Assembly: GCA_009773765.1 (NCBI GenBank)
Contig: WTWZ01000006.1
Location: forward strand, 40,465 to 104,464
Length of the DNA: 64,000 nt
Reading direction: 5' to 3'
Source of the DNA: Prolixibacteraceae bacterium
GTDB taxonomy: Bacteria; Bacteroidota; Bacteroidia; Bacteroidales; Prolixibacteraceae
How positions within the stretch are numbered: the first letter of the stretch is position 1; the number at the start of each line of letters is the position of its first letter. Below, piece after piece: positions 1-9,700 of the stretch. Under the pieces are notes generated by a model. That model was given only the letters and a program-made list of their open reading frames with translations. It searched no databases and was not told the origin of the DNA. Both the position numbers and the translations under genes were made by a program.

Positions 1-213
1 TACATTTTTGCCATCGTAACTGTACAATCCTTTTTTGGTGGAGTACCACATGAAACCGTTAACATCCTGCGTAATACCAGTTACAAAGATGAAATTATTT
101 CCATCAGGAGGCGCTACTCTGTTAAATTCAATTTGCTGACCAAATGCCTGAAACGACACCGTAACAAACAAAAGTATTAATACATAACCTGTTTTTTGAA
201 GCTTTGATTTCAT
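1..213 (-). CDS. Partial secreted sensor with Reg_prop-type repeat (N-terminus only)
   Basis: Only the first 71 codons lie in the window; the gene runs off the left edge. Residues 1-25 form a signal peptide ending in a typical AFGQ cleavage region. The stretch GITQDVNGFMWYSTKKGLYSYDGKNV is split by me as GITQDVNGFMWYST and KKGLYSYDGKNV; it is the hallmark repeat of two-component regulator propeller (Reg_prop) proteins, which in Bacteroidota usually continue as hybrid sensors or sensor kinases. It lies 85 nt downstream of the preceding kinase gene on the same strand, so it may be the last gene of that operon. The family is inferred from one repeat; the effector half cannot be seen. Confidence 0.7.
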   Translation of the reverse strand, partial: MKSKLQKTGYVLILLFVTVSFQAFGQQIEFNRVAPPDGNNFIFVTGITQDVNGFMWYSTKKGLYSYDGKNV

Positions 214-298
214 ATAATACATTTGTTTGTTAAAATAATTCTATTTGAAAATTTAATATCATAACACGTTGATTTACATATTTGTTTCAATTAAGTAA

Positions 299-2407
299 TT
301 AATAAATAGGTAACAGTATTGTAAACTCACTTCCAACCCCCTCCCCGTCCGAACCGGCAAGGGCGGGCTTCGTTTCAACTCTTATTTCTCCTCCATGCGC
401 CTTAACAATATCATAACTCAAACTCAATCCTAATCCTGTTCCCTGCCCGGTGGGCTTGGTGGTGAAAAAGGGTTGGAAGATTTTATCCTTAATGGAATCC
501 GGAATTCCGGGGCCGTTGTCAGAAACCCCAACCAAACAAGCCCCCCTCGTTCCCCCCGAAGGGGGGAGGTAGGAAGTCTTCACAATTACTGTTGGCTTAT
601 GTACATAATTCGGGTCTTTGATCCCCCCTTCGGGGGGCGGGGGGGCTTGTACTGCATAAAACGCATTATTTATCAGATTCAGTAACACCCTTCCAATATC
701 CTGTGGAATAACGTTGATTTTGGGAAGCGTTTCATCGAAGTCGGTTTTAAAATCGGCATTAAATGATTTGTCTTTTGCTCTCAATCCATGGTAAGCCAGC
801 CGCAAATATTCATCGGCCAGCGCGTTGATATCCGTTGGTTCTTTTACTCCGCTGCTGGTTCGTGAGTGTTGCAGCATTCCTTTTACAATATCGGCAGCAC
901 GTTTGCCGTGGTGGTTGATTTTTTCGAGGTTTTGTTTGATGTCGGAAAGAATCTCGGATACTTGATTCTCGTCTCTGGATTCTGGATTTTTGGCCCTTTC
1001 TTCTTCAACTTCCACAATTAGTTCGTTGCTGACTTCCGAGAAGTTGTTTACAAAATTCAAAGGGTTTTGTATTTCATGGGCAATGCCGGCAGTGAGTTCG
1101 CCGAGGGACGCCATTTTTTCGGATTGGATGAGTTGAGATTGGGTGGATTTGAGTTCGGAATAAGCTTTTTCAATTTGGGCTTTGTCCTTTTTTTGTCGTT
1201 TATTATTTCTGTGGAAAATGAAGATTATCAGTAGCAAAACAATTATTCCTGAGACCAACGCGAATGTTCTTGTTCTGGATTGTGTACGCATTTGTTTTGC
1301 TTCCAGTGCCTGGAGTCTGATTTGTTCATCAAAGCCAATGGTCTGAAATTTATTTACATGCTGTTCCTTGTTCAGTATTGTTTTTAACGTAATACCCTTC
1401 TTCAGATAAAAGTAAGCGCTATCTGTTAAATTTATCAAATCGAAAGCCGAAGAAAAAGCCAGATAAGCATCTGCCAGTCCAACAGAATCGTTCATAAACC
1501 GATAGATATTCACTGCATTTTCGGCAAAAATGAGACTTGAATCAATGGCGCCGGTTTTTCTTTCCAAATCAGCAAGAGCCAGATAGGCCATTCCCACATA
1601 ATCGGTGCTTTCAAGTTGGGTACTGGTTTGGACGCATGTATGATAGTATTTTTTTGCATCAGCATAGTTCAAATTATCCTCTTTTATCCTGCCAATATCA
1701 AGATAAATTAATCCCCTGTATTTTGCATATCCTGATTTCAAAGAATAGAAGAGCGCTTTTTTCAAAGAAGGTATTGCCATTTCAAATTGTTTCAATCCAA
1801 TATAGGATTCTCCAATGTTTTGATGAATCAGCGATAAAAATGCATCGTCTTTCAATTTTTCGTTGAGAGACAAACATTTATTGTGATACTCCAATGACAT
1901 GTTGTAATCTCCCGTGAAATAATAAAGTAGGCCAAGGTGTTCATTAATATTGGCTAAAACCTTTAATCGTGCAAGGTGCGGATCTCTTTCCCCTGAAAAT
2001 AAATTTACATTCCATATATCTTTCTGGATTCTATCGTCGGACGCGATTTCCTTTGCCAACAGAAGTGACTTTAGCCCAGTTGAATAATTCTGCATCAATC
2101 CTGAGACATATCCTATTCTGCTAAGGCCTTCGGCTTCCCATAATTTTTGTTTTAATTGTCTTGCCAGTTTTAACAATTCTTCGAAATGCGCCAAGGCAAT
2201 CGGTCTGCTGATTTCCTGGTAATAAAGCCCCAATTGTCTGTTGGTTAGCATTCTTATTGTGTCGTTTTTTGATGAAATCAACAATTGTTTTAAACTGTCT
2301 GCTTGAACCTTTGTTGGCTCCTGCCAGAAAGGGTTTTCTTCTGCGCGCAGCAATAACGGGAACACGAAAAAGAGAAAAATGTAACTGTATAATTTGAATT
2401 GTCTCAT
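299..2407 (-). CDS. TPR-containing membrane sensor histidine kinase
   Basis: A 702-residue sensor kinase. Residues 1-22 are a signal peptide, about 50-370 are TPR-like helical repeats placed in the periplasm, about 381-399 a single membrane helix, followed by a coiled coil. HisKA carries GIAHEIQNP with the phospho-acceptor His444. The HATPase domain has the N box LLNLINNAFYAV, G1 box DNGPGIP and G2 box GTGLGLSLSYDIVKAHGG. The ATPase domain contains three foreign-looking insertions rich in Pro and Gly, encoded by palindromic repeats (positions 343-372 and 540-647). It begins 4 nt after the preceding kinase gene, so it is surely cotranscribed. No receiver domain or partner regulator is visible. 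The signal sensed is unknown. Confidence 0.9.
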   Translation of the reverse strand: MRQFKLYSYIFLFFVFPLLLRAEENPFWQEPTKVQADSLKQLLISSKNDTIRMLTNRQLGLYYQEISRPIALAHFEELLKLARQLKQKLWEAEGLSRIGYVSGLMQNYSTGLKSLLLAKEIASDDRIQKDIWNVNLFSGERDPHLARLKVLANINEHLGLLYYFTGDYNMSLEYHNKCLSLNEKLKDDAFLSLIHQNIGESYIGLKQFEMAIPSLKKALFYSLKSGYAKYRGLIYLDIGRIKEDNLNYADAKKYYHTCVQTSTQLESTDYVGMAYLALADLERKTGAIDSSLIFAENAVNIYRFMNDSVGLADAYLAFSSAFDLINLTDSAYFYLKKGITLKTILNKEQHVNKFQTIGFDEQIRLQALEAKQMRTQSRTRTFALVSGIIVLLLIIFIFHRNNKRQKKDKAQIEKAYSELKSTQSQLIQSEKMASLGELTAGIAHEIQNPLNFVNNFSEVSNELIVEVEEERAKNPESRDENQVSEILSDIKQNLEKINHHGKRAADIVKGMLQHSRTSSGVKEPTDINALADEYLRLAYHGLRAKDKSFNADFKTDFDETLPKINVIPQDIGRVLLNLINNAFYAVQAPPPPEGGIKDPNYVHKPTVIVKTSYLPPSGGTRGACLVGVSDNGPGIPDSIKDKIFQPFFTTKPTGQGTGLGLSLSYDIVKAHGGEIRVETKPALAGSDGEGVGSEFTILLPIY
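343..372. repeat. GC-rich in-frame repeat, type 3
   Basis: A 30-bp GC-rich element, nearly identical to 6781-6810 in the paralogous kinase. It encodes the residues KPALAGSDGEG near the end of the HATPase domain, where paralogs at 2.4 and 4.7 kb have only a short EGEG or EGVG stretch. It therefore looks like an insertion tolerated in frame just before the last beta strand. Confidence 0.65.
540..647. repeat. Pair of GC-rich palindromic repeats inside kinase gene
   Basis: Two GC-rich palindromes flank about 50 bp of ordinary coding sequence. The left one (540-569) contains CCCCCCGAAGGGGGG; the right one (622-646) contains CCCCCCTTCGGGGGG, followed by a G run. In the kinase they encode Pro/Gly loops between the N box and the G1 box. 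The same pair occurs at the same codons in the three other kinases of this operon. Confidence 0.85.
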
Positions 2408-2411
2408 TGTT

Positions 2412-3506
2412 TTATTCGTTGATTAATTGAATAATAAACTCACTTCCTTCACCCTCAATAGTTTCCACTTTAAACTCTCCACCATGCGCCTTTACAATAT
2501 CATAACTCAAACTCAATCCCAAACCTGTTCCCTGCCCGGTGGGCTTGGTGGTAAAAAAGGGTTGGAAGATTTTATCGACGATGTGGGCGGGGATGCCGGG
2601 GCCGTTGTCGATAACTGAAATCAAAGCCCCCCTGCCCCCCGAAGGGGGGTTCCAGGAAGAAGTTCTAACTATGACAGTCGGTTTATAATCCGTTCCTCTT
2701 TCTTTGATCCCCCCTTCGGAGCCTGTCCCGAATTCACTTCGGGAGGGCGGGGGGGCTCCGACCGCATAAAACGCATTATTAATCAAATTCAACAAAACCC
2801 TCCCAATATCCTGTGGAATGACGTTGATTTTGGGAAGGGTGGGGTCAAACTCGGTTTGGAAATCGGCATTGAAAGACTTGTCTTTGGCACGCAAACCGTG
2901 ATATGCCAGCCGCAAATATTCATCGGCCAATGCGTTGATATCGGTAGGTTCTTTTACGCCGCTGCTAGTTCGCGAATGCTGCAGCATACCTTTTACAATA
3001 TCAGCTGCACGTTTGCCGTGGTGGTTGATTTTTTCAAGGTTTTGTTTGATGTCGTCAGCAATTTCATTTGCCAACTGATTATTGCCTATTGCCAACTCCT
3101 CCCTCATTTCATCCATCAATTCACTGTTTAGTTCCGAAAAATTATTTACGAAGTTGAGCGGGTTCTGGATTTCATGGGCAATGCCGGCAGTGAGTTCGCC
3201 CAGCGACGCCATTTTCTCGGATTGGATGAGTTGGGCCTGGGCAGCTTTCAATTCTTCCATTGACTTGGTAAGTGCTACATTGGTTTCTTCGATCGCTTTT
3301 CTTTTTTGCTCCAGTTCTTCGATGGTTTCTTCGAGCAGAATGGCTGTGGTACGCTTTACTTTTTCGGTGCGGTCGAGTTTAAATGTTGTAATAGCCAGCT
3401 CTTTATCAACATCTTTAACTGCTTTTGAAAACGTGTCTTTTTCATCAGCCGTTAGGTTTTCGTTTTGCTGAATAAAATCGAAAATCGTTTTTAGGTTTTG
3501 ATCCAT
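2412..3506 (-). CDS. Soluble histidine kinase lacking a sensor domain
   Basis: A 364-residue kinase without signal peptide or membrane helix. Residues 1-40 are helical, about 45-97 a long coiled coil, then HisKA with GIAHEIQNP (His111) and a HATPase domain with N, G1 (DNGPGIP) and G2 (GTGLGLSLSYD) boxes. Because it has no input domain, it must receive its signal from another protein. The FIST sensor gene lies immediately upstream (55-nt gap) and is the obvious candidate. The next kinase gene starts 4 nt downstream. The ATPase domain carries the palindromic insertions at 2626-2756. Which regulator it phosphorylates is not evident. Confidence 0.9.
   Translation of the reverse strand: MDQNLKTIFDFIQQNENLTADEKDTFSKAVKDVDKELAITTFKLDRTEKVKRTTAILLEETIEELEQKRKAIEETNVALTKSMEELKAAQAQLIQSEKMASLGELTAGIAHEIQNPLNFVNNFSELNSELMDEMREELAIGNNQLANEIADDIKQNLEKINHHGKRAADIVKGMLQHSRTSSGVKEPTDINALADEYLRLAYHGLRAKDKSFNADFQTEFDPTLPKINVIPQDIGRVLLNLINNAFYAVGAPPPSRSEFGTGSEGGIKERGTDYKPTVIVRTSSWNPPSGGRGALISVIDNGPGIPAHIVDKIFQPFFTTKPTGQGTGLGLSLSYDIVKAHGGEFKVETIEGEGSEFIIQLINE
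2626..2756. repeat. Pair of GC-rich palindromic repeats, right copy with nested insert
   Basis: The left copy (2626-2653) contains CCCCCCGAAGGGGGG. The right copy (2709-2756) is the same palindrome whose TTCGG loop is interrupted by about 23 bp containing a second palindrome (TCCCGAA, TTCA, then CTTCGGGA); TTCGG is duplicated at the junction. The product gains a serine-rich PPPSRSEFGTGSEGG loop. The kinase gene at 4.7 kb has the same nested version; those at 0.3 and 6.7 kb do not. Confidence 0.85.
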
Positions 3507-3530
3507 ATATTTTTTTATTTCTTTTCTTTC

Positions 3531-3560
3531 TCTCCCCTTTTGGGGGAGTTGGAGGGGGCT
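3531..3560. repeat. Intergenic copy of the GC-rich palindromic repeat
   Basis: Between the FIST gene and the soluble kinase lies TCTCCCCTTTTGGGGGAG followed by a G-rich tail ending GGGGGCT, the same C-run/G-run hairpin plus G-rich tail as inside the kinase genes. It shows that the element is mobile or dispersed and not only a kinase coding feature. It could also fold as a hairpin in the operon mRNA. Confidence 0.65.
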
Positions 3561-3561
3561 G

Positions 3562-4713
3562 TTATTTTTCCTTCAAAGCCACCCAACAACAGGTACTTGC
3601 GTGAAATTCATTGTTTCCGTTTTTTGTCCGGCCATATTCGCCATAAGTGAAGAATCCGGCCATGGGCACCTTGAAAACATTTTTTACACCCTCTATTTCA
3701 TCACCTATCAATGGGCCGAATTGCTCAAGTCTTCCCACACACGAAAACATCAGCAAAGCATCGGCTTCCGGCATTTCCTCCTGTTTTATCCTCTCAGCAT
3801 TACTGCTCACTTCTTCAATGATTTCAAAATCGGGCGGAAGCGTGAGGCGTATTTTGTCCCCCTCTTTTATATTGCCCAGAATGTAAATTGATTTTTCTTT
3901 CAGATTGAATAATCCAACTCCACGCAAAACCGGGTCGCCTTTATACCGGGCAAGGCTAAACGCTACATTTTGGTTTGGGTAGTAGGTCTCGGCTTCTTCA
4001 TCTGTAATCTTAAGACCCAGGTACTTCAGCACCATTTCTGTGGCCGGCTGATGATCGATCTCTTGTACCCAATTATTGATTTCTTTGGTAACGGTTTTTT
4101 CGGTGCCCACCGGTTTTTGGCCCGAAGCAGCCAGTCCTTTTACCAGAATTTTGTCACCGTCCAATGCCAGCAAAACGATTCCTCTTTTCGTAGATTTCCG
4201 GTTCGTGAACACCACTGTTTCGGCAAACATAAAATCATCGCCTGCCCTGCCTCCCCAAATATTGGTTTCAGTGCCTGAAACAGATTCAATTGCCCTGATG
4301 AGGGATTCCCACAACATGCGCTCGTATTCGCTTTTTACATCCATACTGCATGAAAGAATAAATGCAGGGTTTTTAAAATGTGATTTAGCTTTAGTCGCCA
4401 TATCCTTCGCTAATTCAGTCGGATTTTTATCGCTGTAATCATCCAAAAGCAGCATGAAATGCGCTGGGTTCATGTCAACCAGCAAAATGGCAATTGAGCC
4501 TGAACCGATGTCGCCATCAATAAACTCGCCGCCGGTGGTAGCCCCAAAAATCCGGATGCCCTGCTTGTCGAGGAGATTACTTACTGCATCAATATCTTGC
4601 TTGATGGAGATAAACACAAAGGCAAGAGTTGGCTTGTAGCCATCGGCCATACTTTGCTCCAGCACTGTTTTAATTTCTTCCGGAGCATTTCCTTTGATTG
4701 ATTTTGCTTTCAT
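3562..4713 (-). CDS. FIST-domain sensor protein (FIST_N + FIST_C), NosP-like
   Basis: A 383-residue cytoplasmic protein. The N-terminal half has the FIST_N pattern (AFVFISIKQD, then IFGATTGGEFIDGDIGSGSIAILL), and the C-terminal half (WGGRAGDDFMF to FHASTCCW) the FIST_C pattern. FIST domains bind small ligands and feed signalling proteins; standalone two-domain FIST proteins next to histidine kinases include the NosP haem/nitric-oxide sensors. That parallel, plus the adjacent sensorless kinase downstream, suggests it is the input subunit for that kinase (inference). Haem binding cannot be shown from sequence; several His residues are available. The preceding kinase gene is 33 nt upstream, so it belongs to the same operon. 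Confidence 0.85.
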   Translation of the reverse strand: MKAKSIKGNAPEEIKTVLEQSMADGYKPTLAFVFISIKQDIDAVSNLLDKQGIRIFGATTGGEFIDGDIGSGSIAILLVDMNPAHFMLLLDDYSDKNPTELAKDMATKAKSHFKNPAFILSCSMDVKSEYERMLWESLIRAIESVSGTETNIWGGRAGDDFMFAETVVFTNRKSTKRGIVLLALDGDKILVKGLAASGQKPVGTEKTVTKEINNWVQEIDHQPATEMVLKYLGLKITDEEAETYYPNQNVAFSLARYKGDPVLRGVGLFNLKEKSIYILGNIKEGDKIRLTLPPDFEIIEEVSSNAERIKQEEMPEADALLMFSCVGRLEQFGPLIGDEIEGVKNVFKVPMAGFFTYGEYGRTKNGNNEFHASTCCWVALKEK

Positions 4714-4746
4714 ATTTTCATATTTTATTATTTCTACAATTTCATT

Positions 4747-6732
4747 TTATTCGGGTAACTGAACGATAAACTCCGTTCCAACTCCTTCTTCAGTCTCTAC
4801 CTTTAACTCTCCTCCATGCGCCTTTACAATATCGTAACTCAGCGATAAACCAAGTCCGGTTCCCTGTCCGGTTGGTTTGGTGGTGAAGAAGGGTTGGAAG
4901 ATTTTATCCTTAATGGAATCCGGAATTCCGGGGCCGTTGTCAATAACCGAAATCAAAGCCCCCCTGCCCCCCGTAGGGGGGTTCCAGAAAGAGGTTCTAA
5001 TAGTGACTGTGGGTTTATAATCAGTTTGGGAGTTCTTAATCCCCCCTCCGGAGCCTGTCCCGAATTCACTTCGGGAGGGCGGGGGGGCTACTGCATAAAA
5101 CGCATTGTTGATGAGGTTCAGCAAAACCCTTCCAATATCCTGCGGAATGACGTTGATTTTGGGAAGATTTGGGTCAAATTCTGTTTTGTAATCAGCATTG
5201 AAAGATTTGTCCTTTGCCCGCAAACCGTGATAAGCCAGACGCAAATATTCATCAGCTAAAGCGTTGATATCGGTTGGTTCTTTCACCCCGCTGCTTGTCC
5301 GGCTGTGTTGCAACATTCCTTTAACAATATCTCCGGCGCGTTTTCCGTGGTGGTTGATTTTTTCGAGGTTTTGTTCAATATCTCCTGCAATCTCTTTGGC
5401 CAACTGCCAGTTGCCAACTGCCAATTCATCATTCATTTCGCCAATTAACTCCCTACTTACTTCACTAAAATTGTTGACGAAGTTCAGCGGGTTCTGGATT
5501 TCGTGGGCAATGCCGGCGGTGAGTTCACCCAATGAAGCCATTTTTTCGGATTGGATGAGTTGGGATTGGGTGGATTTGAGCGTTGAAAGCGTTTTTTCTA
5601 AAACAACGTTGGCTTTCTGTTTTTGGCGATTATTGCGATAAAGAATAAAACCTATAAAAAACATGATACTCAAACCTACCAAAAGGCCATACTGCTTTAT
5701 TTTATTCTCATAGGCTTTCTTTTCTACTTCAATTTCTTTTCGTCGGGCTTCATCATCTGCAATCATAGTCTGCATAGCTTGAATGCTACCGGCACCAAAT
5801 AGACTTTCTTTTGTTTTTACCATCAACTCTTGATATTCATACGCTTGTTTAAAGTCTTTCTTGGTTTTAAAGGCTTCTGATAACAAAATGCTTGATTCTA
5901 ATATCCATTTATTGTAAGGGCCTAACTGGCCATTCTTTAAACCTTTTAGGGCGTAATAAATACAAGAATCGGGTTCATTCATTTTTTGAAATAAACTGGC
6001 AATATCATTGTAATTGGAGGCCACGTCTCGATAATTTTTCAATTTGAAAGCTTCTTGGACGCCTTTTTTAAAATAATCTAAAGCAAGCTGATTATTATTT
6101 GACTGTATTTCAATCAATCCATAAACTCTAAATATTACTGAAAGCCTTTCTAAATAATTAGCCTCTATTGAGTTGTTATAAGCCAATTGTATGAAGTATT
6201 TGCTGGAGTCCAGTTGGTTATTTTTAATATAAGCTGAACCTAAATTTGAATATGAACTGATTATATTGGATTTTTTTTTATAACATTTTAGGGCTTGTTG
6301 ATAATAATTGATGGCTTTTTTATAGTCCTGTAAATCAAAATAAATCACACCAAACAAAGTATAGCAAGTTCCCATAATTTCTCTAAATTGATGATTTTGG
6401 GCTATCGTCATTGCTTTTAATGCAAAATCTATCGCTTTGGGTAATTCGCCTGACTCTCGATATCCAAAACCAATATTAATTAAAGCACTTGCTTCTCCTT
6501 TTATGAAATTGATTTTTCGTGCCAAAGCCAAAGCTTGCTGGCTATATTTTAGGGAAGAATCAAGTTTGGTTCTTAAATATTTATTGGATAATTCAGACAT
6601 TATTAAAACACGATTCGTATCATGTTTGGCAATTGCCAATTGGTAGGTCAAACTATCCGTTTCTTTGTTTTGAGCGAGGCCAAAGCTCCAAATGAACGCA
6701 AGAAGCAATGTGAAAAGTAGTGTCTTTTTCAT
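4747..6732 (-). CDS. TPR-containing membrane sensor histidine kinase
   Basis: The start at MKKTLLF (6732) is chosen over an in-frame start at 6798, because it exposes a clean signal peptide ending GLAQ and avoids overlap with the upstream gene, leaving a 4-nt gap. The 661-residue product has TPR-like repeats up to about residue 320, one membrane helix (GLLVGLSIMFFIGFILY), a coiled coil, HisKA with His410 in GIAHEIQNP, and a HATPase domain with DNGPGIP and GTGLGLSLSYD. It carries the palindromic insertions at 4958-5088 and is closest over that region to the soluble kinase at 2.4 kb. The ligand is unknown. Confidence 0.9.
   Translation of the reverse strand: MKKTLLFTLLLAFIWSFGLAQNKETDSLTYQLAIAKHDTNRVLIMSELSNKYLRTKLDSSLKYSQQALALARKINFIKGEASALINIGFGYRESGELPKAIDFALKAMTIAQNHQFREIMGTCYTLFGVIYFDLQDYKKAINYYQQALKCYKKKSNIISSYSNLGSAYIKNNQLDSSKYFIQLAYNNSIEANYLERLSVIFRVYGLIEIQSNNNQLALDYFKKGVQEAFKLKNYRDVASNYNDIASLFQKMNEPDSCIYYALKGLKNGQLGPYNKWILESSILLSEAFKTKKDFKQAYEYQELMVKTKESLFGAGSIQAMQTMIADDEARRKEIEVEKKAYENKIKQYGLLVGLSIMFFIGFILYRNNRQKQKANVVLEKTLSTLKSTQSQLIQSEKMASLGELTAGIAHEIQNPLNFVNNFSEVSRELIGEMNDELAVGNWQLAKEIAGDIEQNLEKINHHGKRAGDIVKGMLQHSRTSSGVKEPTDINALADEYLRLAYHGLRAKDKSFNADYKTEFDPNLPKINVIPQDIGRVLLNLINNAFYAVAPPPSRSEFGTGSGGGIKNSQTDYKPTVTIRTSFWNPPTGGRGALISVIDNGPGIPDSIKDKIFQPFFTTKPTGQGTGLGLSLSYDIVKAHGGELKVETEEGVGTEFIVQLPE
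4958..5088. repeat. Pair of GC-rich palindromic repeats, right copy with nested insert
   Basis: The left copy (4958-4985) has CCCCCCGTAGGGGGG, with a changed loop. The right copy (5041-5088) has the nested CCCGAATTCACTTCGGGA insertion. The placement in the HATPase domain is the same as in the other three kinases of the operon. Confidence 0.85.
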
Positions 6733-6736
6733 CGTT

Positions 6737-9700
6737 TTAATAAATTGGTATTTGAATAATAAACTCGCTTCCTTCTCCTTCCCCGTCCGAACCGGCATTG
6801 GCGGGCTTCGTCTCTACTTTCAACTCCCCGCCATGCGCTTTCACAATATCATAACTCAAACTCAACCCTAAACCGGTTCCCTGCCCGGTTGGTTTTGTAG
6901 TAAAAAAGGGTTGAAAGATTTTATCGACGATGTGGGCGGGGATGCCGGGGCCGTTGTCAGAAACCCCAACCAAACAAGCCCCCCTCGTTCCCCCCGAAGG
7001 GGGGAGGTAGGAAGTCTTCACAATTACTGTTGGCTTATGCACATAATTTGGGTCTTTGAACCCCCCTTCGGGGGGCAGGGGGGCTGCATAAAACGCATTA
7101 TTTATCAGATTTAGCAAAACCCTTCCAATATCCTGCGGAATGACATTGATTTTGGGAAGCGTTTCATCAAAATCAGTTTTAAAATCAGCATTAAAAGATT
7201 TATCTTTTGCCCGCAAACCGTGGTAAGCCAGCCGCAAATATTCATCGGCCAAAGCATTTATATCGGTTGGTTCTTTTACGCCGCTGCTGGTTCGCGAATG
7301 TTGCAGCATTCCTTTTACAATATCTGCTGCACGTTTGCCGTGGTGATTGATTTTTATGAGATTTTGAGCGATATCTTCTGCAATCTCATTTGCCAACTGA
7401 TTATTGCCTACTGCCAACTCCTCTTTCATTTCATCGATCAGTTCGTTGCTTACTTCAGAAAAATTGTTGACAAAGTTCAGCGGGTTTTGTATTTCGTGGG
7501 CAATGCCGGCAGTGAGTTCTCCCAAACTTGCCATTTTTTCGGATTGAATCAACTGGGCCTGGGCAGCTTTTAGTTCGGCAAGTGTTTTTTCAATTTCTTT
7601 GGTCCGCTCCTGTACTTTTTCCTCGAGGTTGCCGTAAAGAATTGCATTTTCGATGGAAATACCGATTTGCCCCGAAAGCATTTGTAAAAGGTCGATCCTG
7701 TTTTTGTTAAAAACGCCTTTAATCAGCCTGTTTTCGAGATACAGCAAACCGCTGGTTTTTCCCACTGCCGAAATGGGCAGGCACATTACCGATAATATTT
7801 CATTTTCTGTAATGCACGGATCGGCGGTAAACTGGCCTTCATTCAGTGCATCGTTCTCAACCACAATCTCTTCCGACCTCCAGCAATAATTAATTACCGA
7901 GATTGGTATTGATTTTACTTCGCTTAAAGGTACCGAAGGAAGGATTTCAATATCTTCCAACCCTGAAATTCCCAGCGCTTCAACATAAAGCTGGTCGCCT
8001 TTGTCCAGCAGCAGGTAGCCTCTTTCGGCGCCTGCATTTTCAATGGTAATATGCATCAGACTTTTTAGAACATCTTCATATTTTACCTGACTGGCAATGG
8101 TTTGCGATGCCTTTACAACACTCGCGAGATCAAAAGCGGATGAACTTGAAAAAGAGGTAATTGTTGTAGTTCTTGCTGAATTTATGACCTTTTGTACTGT
8201 GTTGTAATTAAAAAAACCGGGATGCGCATTTTCCAGTTGTTTGCATTTAATAAAAGCGCCCCAGTCACTGTATGCATTCCATGCTTCTTCAATATAAACC
8301 TGTTGATGTTTAATTAAGTCATTTGTTTCGCATAATTTTGCGGCCCGTTCGCAAGCTATCGCCTTTACATAGTTAATTTCATTTTCTGTCGATAACCTGA
8401 TAGCTTTCTCATAAAACTGAAATGCTTTATTTGATTTGTTTTTAATTGCATATTGTTCTGCTATCAGTAAATTATAGTGGGCATTAAAATTCTGAGCACA
8501 ACCATCAGCATACAGTTGCATATTTTTCAAATGACTTTCAAAAATCTTCAACCACTTTTTTTGTTCCTTTTTATCGAGGTGCCTGTAAATGGCCGCAATA
8601 GTTAACGCTGTAAAAAAGGCGTGTGCAGCCTGGTCGATATCGCCTACAATATTGTCATAATAAATTGCAGCATTTTCGCTCTCACGAAGCGATTCACGAT
8701 ATTGCCCAAGGAAATAATGAGTTACTGATTTTGGGGTGTAAAATAAGGCAAGTTTAGAACGGTTGTCTTCCTGTTTCAGTCTTTCCAGTATTTCTTCTCC
8801 TTTAAATACTTCGTCATCCCAGTTTTCTTTAATTGTTTGGCTGTTCAAAACCTTTACAAGTTGATAATACGATTGCATAAAGTCCAGTCCAACCTGGCTT
8901 TTTTCAATCATTGGAATATGATCATCCGAGTTTTTGATTAATGCAGGCAATGACATTCCTGAAAAGAATTTAACACGCAATTCCATCGCTACAGAATAAG
9001 CGGTAAAAATCTGATCCCCATTTAACCGGCAAGCCTTTATCATTTCCATAATGTCCTCATAACTTTCAGAAAAAGGCTTGTTTCGGTGGTTTTCGTAAGC
9101 ATGTACCGTATAGCTCAACCTCCATTTAATTAACGGCGACTGCGTTTTCCGGTGCATGCGTTTGGTAATTTCCCATAAACTAAAACCACGTTTTTGCATT
9201 TTCAGGACAGACAAAACCACCACGGAAAAGCCGGAGAACCCAAATCCGCTGGCATCTGTAAAACCATCTTTGAGGTACAGTTGTACAAGTTTGAAAATCA
9301 CCAGCATCATTAAATTCTGGTCCTGCTGGTAGGCGCTTGTGGCAAGATCGATAAGGAATTTATGAAGCGCTATCCGTTCGTCAACTGTACAATCTTTTTG
9401 ATGATATAATTTTTCGGGATTCCTGAATTTTGTGGAAAAAAGAATCAGGTACTTCATCAGCGTGAACAATGCAGATGCCTGAATTGCCCATTTATTATTG
9501 GGAAATCGTATGTTGTAAAGCCTTACTGCTTCCATTCCCAGTCTCAATGACTCGCGTGTATTCCCAATTTTCAGGTAAAGTGAAGAATGAAGATAATAAA
9601 CCTGCAATTTTTCAAACCTTGTTTTTGATTTCCCCAGAACCTCTTTAAAATATTTTTCAGCATTTTCAAGGTTGTCGTTTAAATATTCACATTCTCCAAG

